Shown here piece by piece: positions 46,225 to 58,471 of a stretch of 64,000 bases of DNA (positions are counted from its first letter, which is position 1; each line of letters starts with the position of its first letter). The notes beneath the pieces are model-generated. The model searched no databases. It was given only the letters and a program-made list of their open reading frames with translations, and was not told where the DNA came from. The stretch lies in NCBI RefSeq assembly GCF_003730115.1, contig NZ_RJVP01000008.1:50871-114870 (forward strand), in the 5' to 3' direction. Origin of the DNA: Pseudomethylobacillus aquaticus. GTDB lineage: Bacteria > Pseudomonadota > Gammaproteobacteria > Burkholderiales > Methylophilaceae. A program made the translations under genes and the position numbers.

Positions 46225-46788
46225 TCAGCCGTTGATCAGCATGCTGAGCTGCTGCTGCATGAATTCCATGGGTTTACGTTTGAAGCCGCTCTTGGCGAAC
46301 TGCTGCCAGCGCCCGATCACAAAACACAGTAGCAGGTTGGCCTGGGCTTCCGGTTCCAACGTGCGGCCGGTCTGCGCTTCGGCGATGCGCAGGCTTTGCT
46401 TGAGCGTGGATTCCACGCGGTCATACAATTGGTTGATGCGCGCCTGCAGGCGGTCGTCTTCATTCACCAGCGCGTCGCCGATCAGCACACGTGTCATGCC
46501 CGGGTTCTTTTCCGCGAACAGCAGCATCACGGTGAGCATGCGCCTTACCTGCTTCAAGCCTTCTTCTTCCTCGCTGCTGATCTTGTTAAGCAGGCCGAAC
46601 AGGCTGAGCTCGATGAATTCGATCAGGCCTTCGAACATCTGCGCCTTGCTGGCGAAATGCCGGTACAGCGCGGCTTCGCTGACCTCCAGCCTGGCGGCCA
46701 GTGCGGCCGTGGTGATCTTCTCGTGCTTGGGGGCTTCCAGCATCTTGGCGAGGATCTCGAGGATCTGTTGTTTGCGTTCACCAGCCAT
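46225..46788 (-). CDS. slmA: Nucleoid occlusion factor SlmA (TetR family)
   Basis: SlmA binds chromosomal sites and blocks FtsZ rings over the nucleoid. The start is ATG 46788 (MAGERKQQILEILAKML) after AAGGAA. The 187-residue protein has an N-terminal TetR helix-turn-helix (KITTAALAARLEVSEAALYRHFASK) in two blocks and LRIAEAQTGR near the C-terminus. It sits downstream of argB and the HAD nucleotidase, an order common in Betaproteobacteria. Confidence 0.94.
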   Translation of the reverse strand: MAGERKQQILEILAKMLEAPKHEKITTAALAARLEVSEAALYRHFASKAQMFEGLIEFIELSLFGLLNKISSEEEEGLKQVRRMLTVMLLFAEKNPGMTRVLIGDALVNEDDRLQARINQLYDRVESTLKQSLRIAEAQTGRTLEPEAQANLLLCFVIGRWQQFAKSGFKRKPMEFMQQQLSMLING

Positions 46789-46801
46789 GGTGGGTTCCTT
46801 G

Positions 46802-47431
46802 TTATAGCTTGATTCGGTTGAGCTTGAGCACGCTGCGCAGGCGCGCGTCCACAAAGCTGGGTTTACATAAGCGCCTGGAGATCAGCACGGTTTTCATGCC
46901 CAGCCGTTTGGCGGTCATCAGCGCTTGCGCGTTGTCTTCCATCATCACGCAATCGGCCGGCCTGGCCTTGATGCGCCGCAACACGGCACTGAAGCCGCGC
47001 AACGAAGGCTTGGGGTGGAAACGCGTCGATTCCACGCTGCATACCTGATCGAACAGGCCGTCTATCCCCATCAGCTTCAATACGCGCAAAGCATACCGCA
47101 TGGGCGCGTTAGTGAATACTACCTTACGTCCGGGCAGGCGCTGGATGCAGTGCCGCAGGCGCTGACTGCGGATCACCATCTGTTCCAGATCCGGAAATTG
47201 ATGCGTGACATGCAGAAAATGCGCGGGCTTGATGCCGTGATGCCGGGTCAACCCGCGCATGGTGGCGCCGTAGATGCGCCAGTAATGGCGGCGCAGCGCA
47301 TGGGCATCTTCCTCGTTGAGTTCCAGATGGTCCATGATGTATTGCGTCATGGCCTGGTTCATCACCGGGAAGATGTGGGCCGATGCGTCGTGCAGTGTGT
47401 CATCCAGATCAAAGATCCAGGTGCGTGTCAT
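46802..47431 (-). CDS. Pyrimidine 5'-nucleotidase, HAD superfamily
   Basis: A 209-residue HAD phosphatase with motif I FDLDDTLHD near residue 7, motif II VFTNAPMRYA, and motif III/IV MMEDNAQALMTAK. It matches the SDT1-like pyrimidine 5'-nucleotidase group. It lies between argB and slmA in the same direction. Confidence 0.88.
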   Translation of the reverse strand: MTRTWIFDLDDTLHDASAHIFPVMNQAMTQYIMDHLELNEEDAHALRRHYWRIYGATMRGLTRHHGIKPAHFLHVTHQFPDLEQMVIRSQRLRHCIQRLPGRKVVFTNAPMRYALRVLKLMGIDGLFDQVCSVESTRFHPKPSLRGFSAVLRRIKARPADCVMMEDNAQALMTAKRLGMKTVLISRRLCKPSFVDARLRSVLKLNRIKL

Positions 47432-47569
47432 CGGTCTGGTTCCTGTGCGGGGCTAGCGCTGTCGTTATCACCTTGACCATGAGTTTTCCGCCTGTTCGCA
47501 ACAGCCGAAGCCAGGTGCAGCGTCAAACAGGCGTGTAAAAGTTGCCTGGCCTCGAGTGAGTGGCCTGGG

Positions 47570-48484
<915 letters not shown>

Positions 48485-48644
48485 TCAAAAAGGATGAAGC
48501 AGTTAAAAAGATACAGCATCAGCAGGGCGTCAAAAAGCACCGCGCCGCGCTGCCATGATAAGGGTATTTGATGACAATATTTTACCTTGAATCGTCCTCG
48601 CGGCCAGTGTTCTAATACCGGTACACCCTCAGGGAATTCTGACC

Positions 48645-50318
48645 ATGCCGTCCGACATCGCCATCGCCCAGCAAGCGCAGTTGAACAAGGTCAGTCAGAT
48701 CGCGCAGGCGCTGGGGTTGAACGAAGCCTCGGTCGAGCCTTACGGCCACTACAAGGCCAAGATCGAGCCCGCACTCAACCCGCAATTGCAGGCGCGCGCT
48801 GATGGCAGGCTGATCCTGGTCACCGCCATCAGCCCCACACCAGCCGGGGAGGGTAAGACCACCACCACGGTGGGGCTGGGCGATGCACTCAACCATATCG
48901 GCAAGCGTGCCATGGTGTGCTTGCGTGAGCCTGCGCTGGGGCCGGTGTTCGGCATGAAGGGCGGCGCGGCGGGCGGCGGTTACGCGCAGGTGGTGCCCAT
49001 GGAAGACATCAACCTGCATTTCACCGGTGATTTCGCCGCTGTCGCGCTGGCGCACAACCTGCTGTCGGCCATGATAGACAACCATATCCATCACGGTAAC
49101 GCGCTCGGCATAGACCCGCGTCAGGTCAGCTGGAAGCGGGTGATGGACATGAACGACCGTGCGCTGCGCCAGATCGTGGTGGGCTTGGGTGGCAAGGTCA
49201 ACGGTCAGGCGCGCGAGGATGGCTTCGATATCGTAGTGGCGTCCGAGGTGATGGCCATCCTGTGTCTGTGTGACGATCTGGCTGACCTCAAACAGCGCCT
49301 CGGCCATATCGTCATCGGTTACGGCTTTGCCGGGCAGGCCATCACCGCAAGCGCTCTGCAGGCGCATGGTGCCATGGCGGTGCTGCTCAAGAACGCCATC
49401 AAACCCAATCTGGTGCAGACCCTGGAACACACGCCAGCACTCATCCATGGCGGGCCTTTCGCCAATATCGCACACGGCTGCAATTCCGTGATCGCCACGC
49501 GGCTGGCGCTCAAGCTGGCCGATTATGTGGTGACCGAAGCCGGTTTTGGCGCCGACCTGGGGGCCGAGAAGTTCATCGACATCAAGTGCCGTAAATCCGG
49601 CTTGCGGCCTGCTGCTGCCGTCATCGTGGCGACCGTGCGCGCGCTCAAATACCATGGTGGAGTGGACCTGACCGCGCTGGCACAGCTCAACCTGCCTGCC
49701 TTGCTGGCGGGCATCGCCAATCTGCAACGTCATGTGCACAACCTGCAGCAGACCTTCGGCCTGCCTTGCGTGGTGGCCATCAACCGCTTTACTCAGGACA
49801 CGGACGCCGAACTGGCCTTGCTGGCCGAGCAGATGGCCGCGCTGGGCGTGCGTGTGGTGCTGGCCGAGCACTGGGCCAAAGGCGGGGCCGGGGCGGCGGC
49901 GCTGGCAGAAGAAGTGGTGCGCCTGACCGAGGCAGCACCCACGCCGCTAAGGTTCGCCTACGAAGACGCGGACACGCTGTGGGAAAAGATGCACAAGCTG
50001 GCCACACGCATCTACGGCGCAGCGGATATCTTTGCGGCACGCCGCATCCGCGAGCAGATCGACAAGCTGCAGCAGGATGGTTATGGGCATTACCCGGTGT
50101 GTGTGGCCAAGACCCAGTATTCGTTTTCCACCGATGCTGCGCTGCGTGGTGCCCCCAGTGGCCACCGCGTGACCATACGCGAAGTGCGGCTCTGTGCCGG
50201 GGCCGAGTTCATCGTGATGGTATGCGACGACATCATGACCATGCCCGGCCTGCCCAAAGTGCCGTGTGCGACGCGCATCGATATCGACGCGGCAGGCCAT
50301 GTGGTCGGCCTGTTCTGA
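48645..50318 (+). CDS. fhs: Formate-tetrahydrofolate ligase
   Basis: Fhs makes 10-formyl-tetrahydrofolate from formate and ATP, feeding C1 units to purines and serine or running in reverse in methylotrophs. The 557-residue length is typical. [18 protein letters not shown] is the P-loop, with [37 protein letters not shown] in two blocks, and FTQDTDAEL. It is convergent with argA. Confidence 0.97.
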   Translation: MPSDIAIAQQAQLNKVSQIAQALGLNEASVEPYGHYKAKIEPALNPQLQARADGRLILVTAISPTPAGEGKTTTTVGLGDALNHIGKRAMVCLREPALGPVFGMKGGAAGGGYAQVVPMEDINLHFTGDFAAVALAHNLLSAMIDNHIHHGNALGIDPRQVSWKRVMDMNDRALRQIVVGLGGKVNGQAREDGFDIVVASEVMAILCLCDDLADLKQRLGHIVIGYGFAGQAITASALQAHGAMAVLLKNAIKPNLVQTLEHTPALIHGGPFANIAHGCNSVIATRLALKLADYVVTEAGFGADLGAEKFIDIKCRKSGLRPAAAVIVATVRALKYHGGVDLTALAQLNLPALLAGIANLQRHVHNLQQTFGLPCVVAINRFTQDTDAELALLAEQMAALGVRVVLAEHWAKGGAGAAALAEEVVRLTEAAPTPLRFAYEDADTLWEKMHKLATRIYGAADIFAARRIREQIDKLQQDGYGHYPVCVAKTQYSFSTDAALRGAPSGHRVTIREVRLCAGAEFIVMVCDDIMTMPGLPKVPCATRIDIDAAGHVVGLF

Positions 50319-50638
50319 TGATCAACTTTATTCGCTGAGTGGTGGGTGGCTTGCCGCGTCATGGTGTGCAAGACACTGGCATGCAGCGACATGGCCACAG
50401 GCAAAAAAAGAGCGACCCAGATGTGCTGATGGAAACGTGCACATCAAAGGCCGCGATACGAGGAGAGAGAGGATATGCACGCGCCGGCAACGCCAGCCTG
50501 TGTCAGATCACGGATATCAACATGAGGCCGGGCGGCAGGATTTCAAGGCGTGCACAGTGGCTAACCCCTTTTTCGTGCAACTTGCGCTAGCGCCAGGGCC
50601 ATCCCAACCAGCCTGAACTGCCCGCCTGTTCAGGCTGG
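50319..50638. other. Convergent spacer between fhs and argA
   Basis: These 320 bases hold no supported gene; the short frames present lack motifs and ribosome-binding sites. The region ends in a strong hairpin next to the argA stop (50608-50638). A GCGCTAGCGC palindrome at 50584-50593 lies beside it. Confidence 0.65.
50608..50638. terminator. Hairpin directly after the argA stop
   Basis: CCAGCCTGAAC, 9-base loop, GTTCAGGCTGG form a perfect 11-bp stem touching the argA stop codon. A long T tract is missing on both sides, so it may be a Rho-linked or mRNA 3'-end hairpin rather than a full intrinsic terminator. Confidence 0.65.
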
Positions 50639-52222
50639 TCAGATCTTTTTCACGAACACCTTGGAGCGGCGCTGGAAGTTATACAGCTGCTGTTTGGCCG
50701 GGGGCAGTTCATTCACATCGGTTTCTACAAAGCCGCGTTCCAGGAACCAGTGTTCAGTGCGTGTGGTGAGCACGAACAAGGCACGGATGCCGCGTTCGCG
50801 CGCCTGTTCTTCGCTGTATTTGAGCAGCCGGTCACCACGGCCGCCGCGCCGGAAGTTGCGATGCACGGCCACGCAGGCCAGCTCGGCCTTGCGGTCGTCC
50901 GGGAACGGGTACAGCGCGGCACAAGCGATGATGACGCCATCATGCTCCATCACGAAAAAGTGGCTGATCTCCATCTCCAGCCGCTCGCGTCCGCGCCGCA
51001 CCAGAATGCCCTCGGCTTCCATGGGTTCTATCAGTTGCAGGATGCCGCCCACGTCGCCGATCTCGGCCTGCCGCATGGTTTCCAGTGGCTCTTCGGTGAT
51101 CATGGTGCCGATGCCGTCGTGCGTGAACAGTTCCTGCACGATGGCGCCATCCACATGGCGGCTGATCAGATGCGTGCGTGCCACGCCACCATCACAGGCG
51201 CGCACGGCGGCCGGCAGGTAATAGCCCTCGTCTTCGCTGAAGTTCTGCGGTGTTTGGTCGGCGCCGGTCTTGTCATCGATATTGCGCAACAGATTGCGTG
51301 CCTTGTGCGCGGTCATCTCGCGCAGCAGTTCGCCGCGTGCGTTATGCACACCGGGCGCATCCATGAGGAAGATCAGCTTGTCCGCGTCCAGCGCGATGGC
51401 GGCGCTCACCGCCACGTCTTCCAGTGTCAGGTTGAACACCTCGCCTGTGGGGGAGTAACCCAGTGGCGACAGCAGCACCAGTTCGCCGTCATCCAGGCGC
51501 TTGCGGATGCCGATCTCGTCCACTTTGCGGACTTCGCCGGTGTGCTGCAGGTCCACGCCGTTGCGCACGCCCAGCGGTTTGGCAGTGACGAAGTTGCCGC
51601 TGGCGACGCGGATATCCGCGCCCGCCATGGGCGAGTTGATGAGCCCCATGGACAGCAGTGCTTCGATCTCCACACGCACCGCGCCGTTGGCTTCTTTCAC
51701 CGCCTGCATGGCATCGTCGTCGGTGACGCGCAGGCCGTCCACCAGCCGCGTCTCGATGTGCGCCCGTTTCAGGCGTGACTCGATCTGCGGGCGCACGCCA
51801 TGCACCAGCACCAGCCGCACTTCCAGGCTGGCCAGCAGGTTGAGGTCATGCGACAGCGCCACGAACTGGCCGTCATCGACCACCTCGCCACCGAAAGCGA
51901 TCACAAAGGTGCGGCCACCGAAGGCGTGGATATAAGGCGCTGCGGAGCGGAACCAGCGCACGAATTCCTGCGGCTGCAGCAGGTTGAGGCGCGGGCTGGC
52001 GGACGCAGAAAGACCGCTGGCGCTTTCGGTCTGCGCATACAGGTAGGCCGGTGTGCAGTCCAGAGCGGCACACAAGCGCATCAGCATGGCTTCGGACACG
52101 CCTTGCGTGCCACGTTCGATGCGCGACAGGTTGCCGCTGTCGGCGTCCACACGTACAGCCAGTTCCTGCAGGGTGAGGTCTAGCGCTTTGCGCCGTTTGC
52201 GCAGGGCGTTGCCTATGGACAT
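50639..52222 (-). CDS. argA: N-acetylglutamate synthase ArgA with N-terminal Cro/CI-type HTH domain
   Basis: A 527-residue fusion. Residues about 4-62 form an XRE/Cro-CI helix-turn-helix (LRKRRKALDLTLQELAVRV, then SGNLSRIERGTQ). From about residue 85 it is a classical ArgA: QEFVRWFRSAAPYIHAFGGR, an amino-acid-kinase-like domain (LVLVHGVRPQIESRL, LMDAPGVHNARGELL), then a GNAT acetyltransferase domain with ACVAVHRNFRRGGRGDRLL. ArgA acetylates glutamate in arginine synthesis. Standard ArgA (about 430-450 residues) starts near QEFVRWF; no ATG lies between the HTH and that point, so the fusion appears real. It could control its own gene. Confidence 0.9.
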   Translation of the reverse strand: MSIGNALRKRRKALDLTLQELAVRVDADSGNLSRIERGTQGVSEAMLMRLCAALDCTPAYLYAQTESASGLSASASPRLNLLQPQEFVRWFRSAAPYIHAFGGRTFVIAFGGEVVDDGQFVALSHDLNLLASLEVRLVLVHGVRPQIESRLKRAHIETRLVDGLRVTDDDAMQAVKEANGAVRVEIEALLSMGLINSPMAGADIRVASGNFVTAKPLGVRNGVDLQHTGEVRKVDEIGIRKRLDDGELVLLSPLGYSPTGEVFNLTLEDVAVSAAIALDADKLIFLMDAPGVHNARGELLREMTAHKARNLLRNIDDKTGADQTPQNFSEDEGYYLPAAVRACDGGVARTHLISRHVDGAIVQELFTHDGIGTMITEEPLETMRQAEIGDVGGILQLIEPMEAEGILVRRGRERLEMEISHFFVMEHDGVIIACAALYPFPDDRKAELACVAVHRNFRRGGRGDRLLKYSEEQARERGIRALFVLTTRTEHWFLERGFVETDVNELPPAKQQLYNFQRRSKVFVKKI

Positions 52223-52253
52223 GGGGAAAAACCTTGAATTTGCATATAGCGCA

Positions 52254-52272
52254 TATTATTTGGAAAATAATA
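52254..52272. promoter_or_regulatory. Palindrome upstream of the HTH-ArgA gene
   Basis: TATTATTT-GGA-AAATAATA is a perfect 8+3+8 inverted repeat 32 bases upstream of the argA start, in an AT-rich 76-bp gap after rsmE. Its position fits an operator, and the fused HTH of ArgA is an obvious candidate binder, but this is inference. Confidence 0.5.
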
Positions 52273-52298
52273 GTTAAGCGCAATACTTTTGCTGAAAA

Positions 52299-53036
52299 TC
52301 AGGCGGAAAAATCGCCCCAAAGGGTTTGTATTGCGGATATTGCTGCAATTGGCGCAGTTTCCGTGCGCAGGATGCGCTGCCCCAGACGTACCGGAATGAA
52401 GCCATGCTGGCTGGCCAGCGTGATCTCGTCCTGCGTGAGCCCGCCCTCGGCACCGATCAGCAGGCAGATGTCGGTCTCCGGTTTGGCGAGCTGATGCAGG
52501 CATTGTTCCGCCACGGGCGACAGGGTCAGTCGCAATTGCGGAGCGGTATTGCGTACCAGCCAGTCACTCAGTGACAGTGGTGCGCTGACCTCGGGCACGA
52601 TGGCCCGGCCGGATTGTTCGCAGGCGGAGATCACCACGTTCTGCCAGTGTTCACGGCGTTTTTCGGCGCGTTCGCCGCTAAGCTTGACCATGCTGCGCTG
52701 GCTGGCGATGGGCTGGATCGCTGTCACGCCCAGCTCGACCGATTTCTGTATGCTGAAATCCATGCGGTCACCGGTGGAGATGGCCTGCGCCAGGGTGATG
52801 CGCAAAGGCGATTCACGCTCATTGACCAGCACGCTGCTGATCTTGACGTTCACCTCGTGCTTGCCCACGCTGGTCAGTGTGCACAGATAATCGTTGCCGT
52901 CGCCGTTGAATAAAATGGCTTCATGGCCAACCTGCATGCGCAGCGCGCGACTGGCGTGCGTGGCGGCATTGTCGGGCAGGCGCAGCTGGCTGCCGGGAGC
53001 GAGTTTTTCCGGGACATGAAAACGTGGCAGTGACAT
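52299..53036 (-). CDS. rsmE: 16S rRNA (uracil(1498)-N3)-methyltransferase RsmE
   Basis: RsmE methylates U1498 of 16S rRNA. The 245-residue SPOUT protein has the N-terminal PUA-like part and the C-terminal knot with QKSVELGVTAIQPI, LLIGAEGGLTQDEI and LGQRILRTETAPIAAI. It lies upstream of argA in the same direction. Confidence 0.95.
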   Translation of the reverse strand: MSLPRFHVPEKLAPGSQLRLPDNAATHASRALRMQVGHEAILFNGDGNDYLCTLTSVGKHEVNVKISSVLVNERESPLRITLAQAISTGDRMDFSIQKSVELGVTAIQPIASQRSMVKLSGERAEKRREHWQNVVISACEQSGRAIVPEVSAPLSLSDWLVRNTAPQLRLTLSPVAEQCLHQLAKPETDICLLIGAEGGLTQDEITLASQHGFIPVRLGQRILRTETAPIAAISAIQTLWGDFSA

Positions 53037-53096
53037 GGGGTCTGCAGACGGTCGGTGATAAAATAGAGCTCAATTCTAAATCAAGGAGTTCTGCTG

Positions 53097-53663
53097 ATGG
53101 TAAGCCTCAACCCTCCCGTCTGTGATTTTGGCTGGAAAGCCCCGGATTTCAACTTGCTGGGTGTCGATGGCAGGCAATGGACGCTGGCCGATGCGGCAGG
53201 CCCCAACGGTACCGTGGTGATGTTCATCTGCAACCATTGTCCTTATGTGAAATCCATACGCGAGCGTCTGGTGGCGGATTTCCGCGAGCTGCGCTCGCTT
53301 GGTATCCATGCCGTGGCGATCTCCTCCAACGATACGGTCAATTACCCGGACGATTCCTACGACAACATGAAGCGGATCGCCAGTGAGTATGGCTTCCCTT
53401 TTCCTTACCTCATCGATGACACGCAAGAGGTGGCCAAGGCCTATGGCGCGGTGTGCACGCCGGACTTCTTCGGCTTCAATGCTGGTTTCGAGTTGCAGTA
53501 CCGTGGCCGTTTTGATGATGCGCGTCGCGAGCTGAACCCGGCGCCAAGTTCGCGTGACCTGTTCCAGGCCATGAAGCTGGTGGCGGAAACCGGACAGGGG
53601 CCGCGCGAGCAGATCGCCTCCATCGGATGCTCGATCAAATGGCTGGAAGATGCGGCTGGTTGA
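53097..53663 (+). CDS. Thioredoxin-fold protein with CNHCPYV motif
   Basis: A 188-residue AhpC/TSA-related protein with no signal peptide. FICNHCPYVKSIRERL places a Cys-x-x-Cys (CNHC) where peroxiredoxins have one Cys, and GAVCTPDFFGF has the cis-Pro. Such proteins are widespread, with unproven redox function. AAGGAG precedes the ATG. It is divergent from rsmE. Confidence 0.88.
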   Translation: MVSLNPPVCDFGWKAPDFNLLGVDGRQWTLADAAGPNGTVVMFICNHCPYVKSIRERLVADFRELRSLGIHAVAISSNDTVNYPDDSYDNMKRIASEYGFPFPYLIDDTQEVAKAYGAVCTPDFFGFNAGFELQYRGRFDDARRELNPAPSSRDLFQAMKLVAETGQGPREQIASIGCSIKWLEDAAG

Positions 53664-53942
53664 TCTACTGCTTGCTAGGGCAACGCAGGCTTGCAGTTGC
53701 CGAAAATCGGCTTCTGGGCAATAATTCGGGTATAACCCTGATTAGCAAATAAGTATTAAGTGCGTGCATCAAGCGTGAACAAAAATAATAAGCCGCTTGG
53801 CGACAGCACATCGTCGTAAACAAGCCGCCTTGGCAAGTCTGTCATACAGGGGAATTCCAGGAAATTCAAAGGATCGCTGCTCCGAATCTCATCGGGGGCG
53901 GCCTTTTTTACAACCACGGTTTGATGAGAATGGGAGATTCAA

Positions 53943-55928
53943 ATGGCAACTCGTAATGATCTGTGCAATGCCATCCGCGCGCTGTCGATGGATGCCGTGC
54001 AGAAGGCCAATTCCGGCCACCCAGGCGCGCCTATGGGCATGGCCGAAATCGCTGAAGTAGTATGGAACCACAACCTGAGCCACAACCCGACCAACCCGAA
54101 CTGGTCCAACCGCGACCGTTTCGTGCTGTCCAACGGCCACGGTTCCATGCTGATCTACTCCCTGCTGCACCTGACCGGCTATGACGTCAGCATCGACGAC
54201 ATCAAGACCTTCCGTCAATTGCATTCCAAGTGTGCAGGTCACCCTGAATACCACTACGCGCCAGGCGTAGAAACCACCACCGGTCCTCTGGGCCAGGGTA
54301 TCGCCAACGGCGTCGGTTTCGCCATGGCAGAAAAACTGCTGGCTGACCAGTTCAACAAGCCAGGCCACGACATCGTTGACCACTACACCTACGTGTTCCT
54401 GGGCGACGGCTGCATGATGGAAGGCGTTTCTCACGAAGCCTGTGCACTGGCCGGTACCTGGGGTCTGGGCAAGCTGGTGGCATTCTGGGATGACAACGGC
54501 ATTTCCATCGACGGCCATATCGAAGGCTGGTACACCGATGACACCGCTGGTCGTTTCGAATCCTACGGCTGGCACGTTCAGTCTGTAGACGGTCACGATG
54601 CCGCTGCGATCCAGGCCGCTGTGGACGCTGCCAAGAAGGTCACCGACAAGCCATCCCTGATCTGCTGCAAGACCATCATCGGCAAGGGCTCCCCGAACAA
54701 GTCCGGCAGCCATGACTGCCACGGTTCCGCACTGGGTGACGCTGAAGTTGCCGCCACGCGTGCCGCTATCGGCTGGCCGCATGAGCCATTCGTGATCCCT
54801 GCCGACGTTTACGCTGGTTGGGACGCCAAGGCCAAGGGCGCTGCTGCTGAAGCGGCCTGGAACGCCAAGTTCGCTGCTTACGCTGCTGCATTCCCTGCAG
54901 AAGCCGCTGAATTCAAGCGCCGCATGGCCGGTGAACTGCCAGCTAACTGGAAAGCATTGACTGACGCAATCATCGCTGAAACGAACGAAAAAGCTGAAAA
55001 ACTGGCTACTCGTCAAGCTTCACAAAAAGCAATTACAGCCTTGGCTCCAATCTTGCCAGAGTTCCTGGGCGGCTCTGCTGACTTGACAGGTTCTAACCTG
55101 ACAGCGGCTAAAGAGTTCAAACACGTCAGTGGTAAAGAGCCAGGCAACTATATCTCTTACGGTGTACGTGAGTTCGGTATGGCGGCGATCATGAACGGTA
55201 TGGCATTGCACGGTGGTTTGTTGCCATACGGCGGTACTTTCCACATGTTCTCTGACTACATGAAGAACGGCATGCGTATGTCTGCGTTGATGCATCAACG
55301 CGTCGTTTACGTATTGACCCATGACTCCATCGGCCAGGGTGAAGACGGTCCTACTCACCAACCAGTAGAAAACACTTCAGGTCTGCGCTATATCCCTCGT
55401 ATGGATGTATGGCGTCCAGCTGACTCTACAGAAACCACCGTTGCGTGGGTTGCTGCAGTAGAGCGTACTGAAGGCCCAACCAGCTTGGTATTGAGCCGTC
55501 AGGCAGTGCCAGGCATCAAACACGACAGCAAACACTTTGACCTGATTCGCAAGGGTGGTTATGTGTTCTCTGACGTGGACGGTAAAGCCGATGTCATCAT
55601 CATCGCCAACGGTTCCGAGTTGGATCTGGCCGTGCAAGCTGCGGCTGAGTTGAACGCGGCTGGTACCAAAGTGCGCGTGGTTTCCATGCCATCCACTAAC
55701 GTATTCGACCGTCAAGACCAGGCTTACAAAGACAGCGTGCTGACTCCAGGCGTGAAGCGTGTCGCGGTTGAAGCGGCGCACCCTGACTTCTGGCGCAAGT
55801 ATGTTGGTCTGGAAGGTGCAGTCGTGGGTATCGAAACCTTCGGTGAATCCGCTCCTGGCGGCGTACTGCTGAAGCACTTCGGTTTCACGGTAGAAAACGT
55901 AGTGAATACTGTTAAGTCCGTGCTGTAA
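53943..55928 (+). CDS. tkt: Transketolase
   Basis: Transketolase moves two-carbon units in the pentose phosphate, Calvin or ribulose monophosphate pathways using thiamine diphosphate. The 661-residue length is normal. [30 protein letters not shown] (ThDP binding), and [18 protein letters not shown] are family blocks. Leucine codons switch from almost all CTG before about 54950 to many TTG after it, and the DNA becomes AT-richer, which suggests a mosaic gene. It heads a glycolytic/Calvin-type run: gap, pgk, pyk, fba. Confidence 0.97.
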   Translation: MATRNDLCNAIRALSMDAVQKANSGHPGAPMGMAEIAEVVWNHNLSHNPTNPNWSNRDRFVLSNGHGSMLIYSLLHLTGYDVSIDDIKTFRQLHSKCAGHPEYHYAPGVETTTGPLGQGIANGVGFAMAEKLLADQFNKPGHDIVDHYTYVFLGDGCMMEGVSHEACALAGTWGLGKLVAFWDDNGISIDGHIEGWYTDDTAGRFESYGWHVQSVDGHDAAAIQAAVDAAKKVTDKPSLICCKTIIGKGSPNKSGSHDCHGSALGDAEVAATRAAIGWPHEPFVIPADVYAGWDAKAKGAAAEAAWNAKFAAYAAAFPAEAAEFKRRMAGELPANWKALTDAIIAETNEKAEKLATRQASQKAITALAPILPEFLGGSADLTGSNLTAAKEFKHVSGKEPGNYISYGVREFGMAAIMNGMALHGGLLPYGGTFHMFSDYMKNGMRMSALMHQRVVYVLTHDSIGQGEDGPTHQPVENTSGLRYIPRMDVWRPADSTETTVAWVAAVERTEGPTSLVLSRQAVPGIKHDSKHFDLIRKGGYVFSDVDGKADVIIIANGSELDLAVQAAAELNAAGTKVRVVSMPSTNVFDRQDQAYKDSVLTPGVKRVAVEAAHPDFWRKYVGLEGAVVGIETFGESAPGGVLLKHFGFTVENVVNTVKSVL

Positions 55929-55954
55929 TTGACGTATTGACGACGTAGCTCAAC

Positions 55955-55980
55955 ATAAGGCACCTTTCGGGGTGCCTTAT
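55955..55980. terminator. Terminator after tkt
   Basis: ATAAGGCACC, 6-base loop, GGTGCCTTAT form a perfect 10-bp stem followed by TTGTTTGTTG. It separates tkt from gap, so gap probably has its own promoter. Confidence 0.8.
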
Positions 55981-56036
55981 TTGTTTGTTGCGCCTGTTTT
56001 GATGCAGGGTGTGGTTAATGCGTCATGGCAAACTGA

Positions 56037-57056
<1,020 letters not shown>

Positions 57057-57238
57057 TCATGGCCTGCGGCGGCGCATGACGGCGTTGCGCAGTGCTCGCT
57101 TCCTCGCCTGCCTGATAGGTAGGTCTCGGTCGCTGCGCGCTGCGCGCCTTGTCCTGCATCCGCCTCGTCACATGATTTGAGTGGCATGGGCTGAGGCGTA
57201 TGACCTAAGCTATAACAGAAAAACTGGGAGTAGAAATC
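57057..57238. other. Spacer between gap and pgk
   Basis: A 182-bp gap, GC-rich and rich in GCGC steps (GCTGCGCGCTGCGCGCC around 57134-57150), with a mixed purine/pyrimidine pattern unlike the flanking genes. No gene is supported. It may be a dispersed repeat; the pgk promoter probably lies in its last 50 bases. Confidence 0.5.
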
Positions 57239-58420
57239 ATGGCTGTAATCAAAATGACCGACCTGGATCTCAAGGGCAAGCGCGTGTTCATCCGTGCCGA
57301 CCTGAACGTGCCGGTCAGTGACGGCAAGGTCACCTCCGATGCACGCATCACCGCGTCCATGCCGACCATCGAGTTTGCCTTGAATGCCGGTGCCAAGGTC
57401 ATGGTGACCTCGCACCTGGGCCGCCCGGAAGAGGGCGTGTATTCCGAAGAGAACTCGCTGAAGCCGGTCGCGGATGTGATCGCGGCCAAGCTGGGTAAGC
57501 CGGTGCGCCTGGTCAAGGACTGGGTGGACGGCGGTTTCGAGGTCGCCGATGGCGAGCTGGTGCTGCTGGAGAATTGCCGTTTCAACAAGGGCGAGAAAAA
57601 GAGCCTGGATGAAACGTCACAAAAATACGCGAAACTGTGCGATATCTTTGTCATGGATGCCTTTGGTACTGCGCACCGTGCTGAAGCGTCCACGCATGGC
57701 GTGGCCAAGTTCGCGCCCATCGCGGCGGCCGGCATCCTGCTGGTGGGCGAGCTGGATGCACTGACCAAGGCCTTGCTGAACCCGGCCCGCCCCATGGTGG
57801 CCATCGTTGGTGGGTCCAAGGTGTCCACCAAGCTGACCGTGCTGGAAAGCCTGGCCGAAAAAGTGGACCAGATGGTGGTGGGCGGTGGCATCGCCAATAC
57901 TTTCCTCAAGGCGGCAGGCCATGAAGTAGGCAAGTCGCTGTGCGAGAATGATCTGGTGCCCACGGCGCAGGCACTGATGAGCAAGATGTCCCAACGTGGT
58001 GCAGCCGTGCCGATCGCGGTGGACGTGGTGTGTGGCAAGAAATTCGATGCCAACGAGCCTGCCGTGCTGAAGGACGCGGGTGCCGTGGCTGAAGATGACA
58101 TGATCTTCGACATTGGCCCGAAATCTGCTCAGGAATTGGCAGACATCATCATGAACGCTGCGACAGTGGTGTGGAACGGCCCGGTCGGTGTGTTCGAGTT
58201 CGACCAGTTCGGTGCGGGCACCAAGACGATTGCCGAAGCTATTGCCAACACCAAGGCCTTTACCTTGGCAGGTGGCGGCGACACCATCGCTGCGATCCAG
58301 AAGTACGACATCTACGATCAGGTATCGTATATCTCGACCGCAGGGGGTGCGTTCCTGGAGTTCCTCGAAGGCAAGACCTTGCCTGCGGTGGAGATTCTGG
58401 AGCAACGCGCCCAAGGGTGA
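57239..58420 (+). CDS. pgk: Phosphoglycerate kinase
   Basis: PGK makes ATP from 1,3-bisphosphoglycerate, or runs in reverse in carbon fixation. The 393-residue protein has [43 protein letters not shown], and near the C-terminus [12 protein letters not shown] and [18 protein letters not shown] precedes the ATG. An intrinsic terminator follows. Confidence 0.98.
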   Translation: MAVIKMTDLDLKGKRVFIRADLNVPVSDGKVTSDARITASMPTIEFALNAGAKVMVTSHLGRPEEGVYSEENSLKPVADVIAAKLGKPVRLVKDWVDGGFEVADGELVLLENCRFNKGEKKSLDETSQKYAKLCDIFVMDAFGTAHRAEASTHGVAKFAPIAAAGILLVGELDALTKALLNPARPMVAIVGGSKVSTKLTVLESLAEKVDQMVVGGGIANTFLKAAGHEVGKSLCENDLVPTAQALMSKMSQRGAAVPIAVDVVCGKKFDANEPAVLKDAGAVAEDDMIFDIGPKSAQELADIIMNAATVVWNGPVGVFEFDQFGAGTKTIAEAIANTKAFTLAGGGDTIAAIQKYDIYDQVSYISTAGGAFLEFLEGKTLPAVEILEQRAQG

Positions 58421-58448
58421 TGTAACAGCCTGAGTACCTTGTATGATG

Positions 58449-58471
58449 AAAGGGCTCGCAAGAGCCCTTTT
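58449..58471. terminator. Intrinsic terminator after pgk
   Basis: AAAGGGCTC, loop GCAA, GAGCCCTTT plus T form a 9-bp stem with a stable GNRA-type loop, 29 bases after the pgk stop. Confidence 0.85.

Noticed and set aside
50266..50616. Plus-strand frame of 116 codons overlapping the end of fhs
   Set aside because: It starts inside fhs in another frame, has no motifs and no ribosome-binding site.
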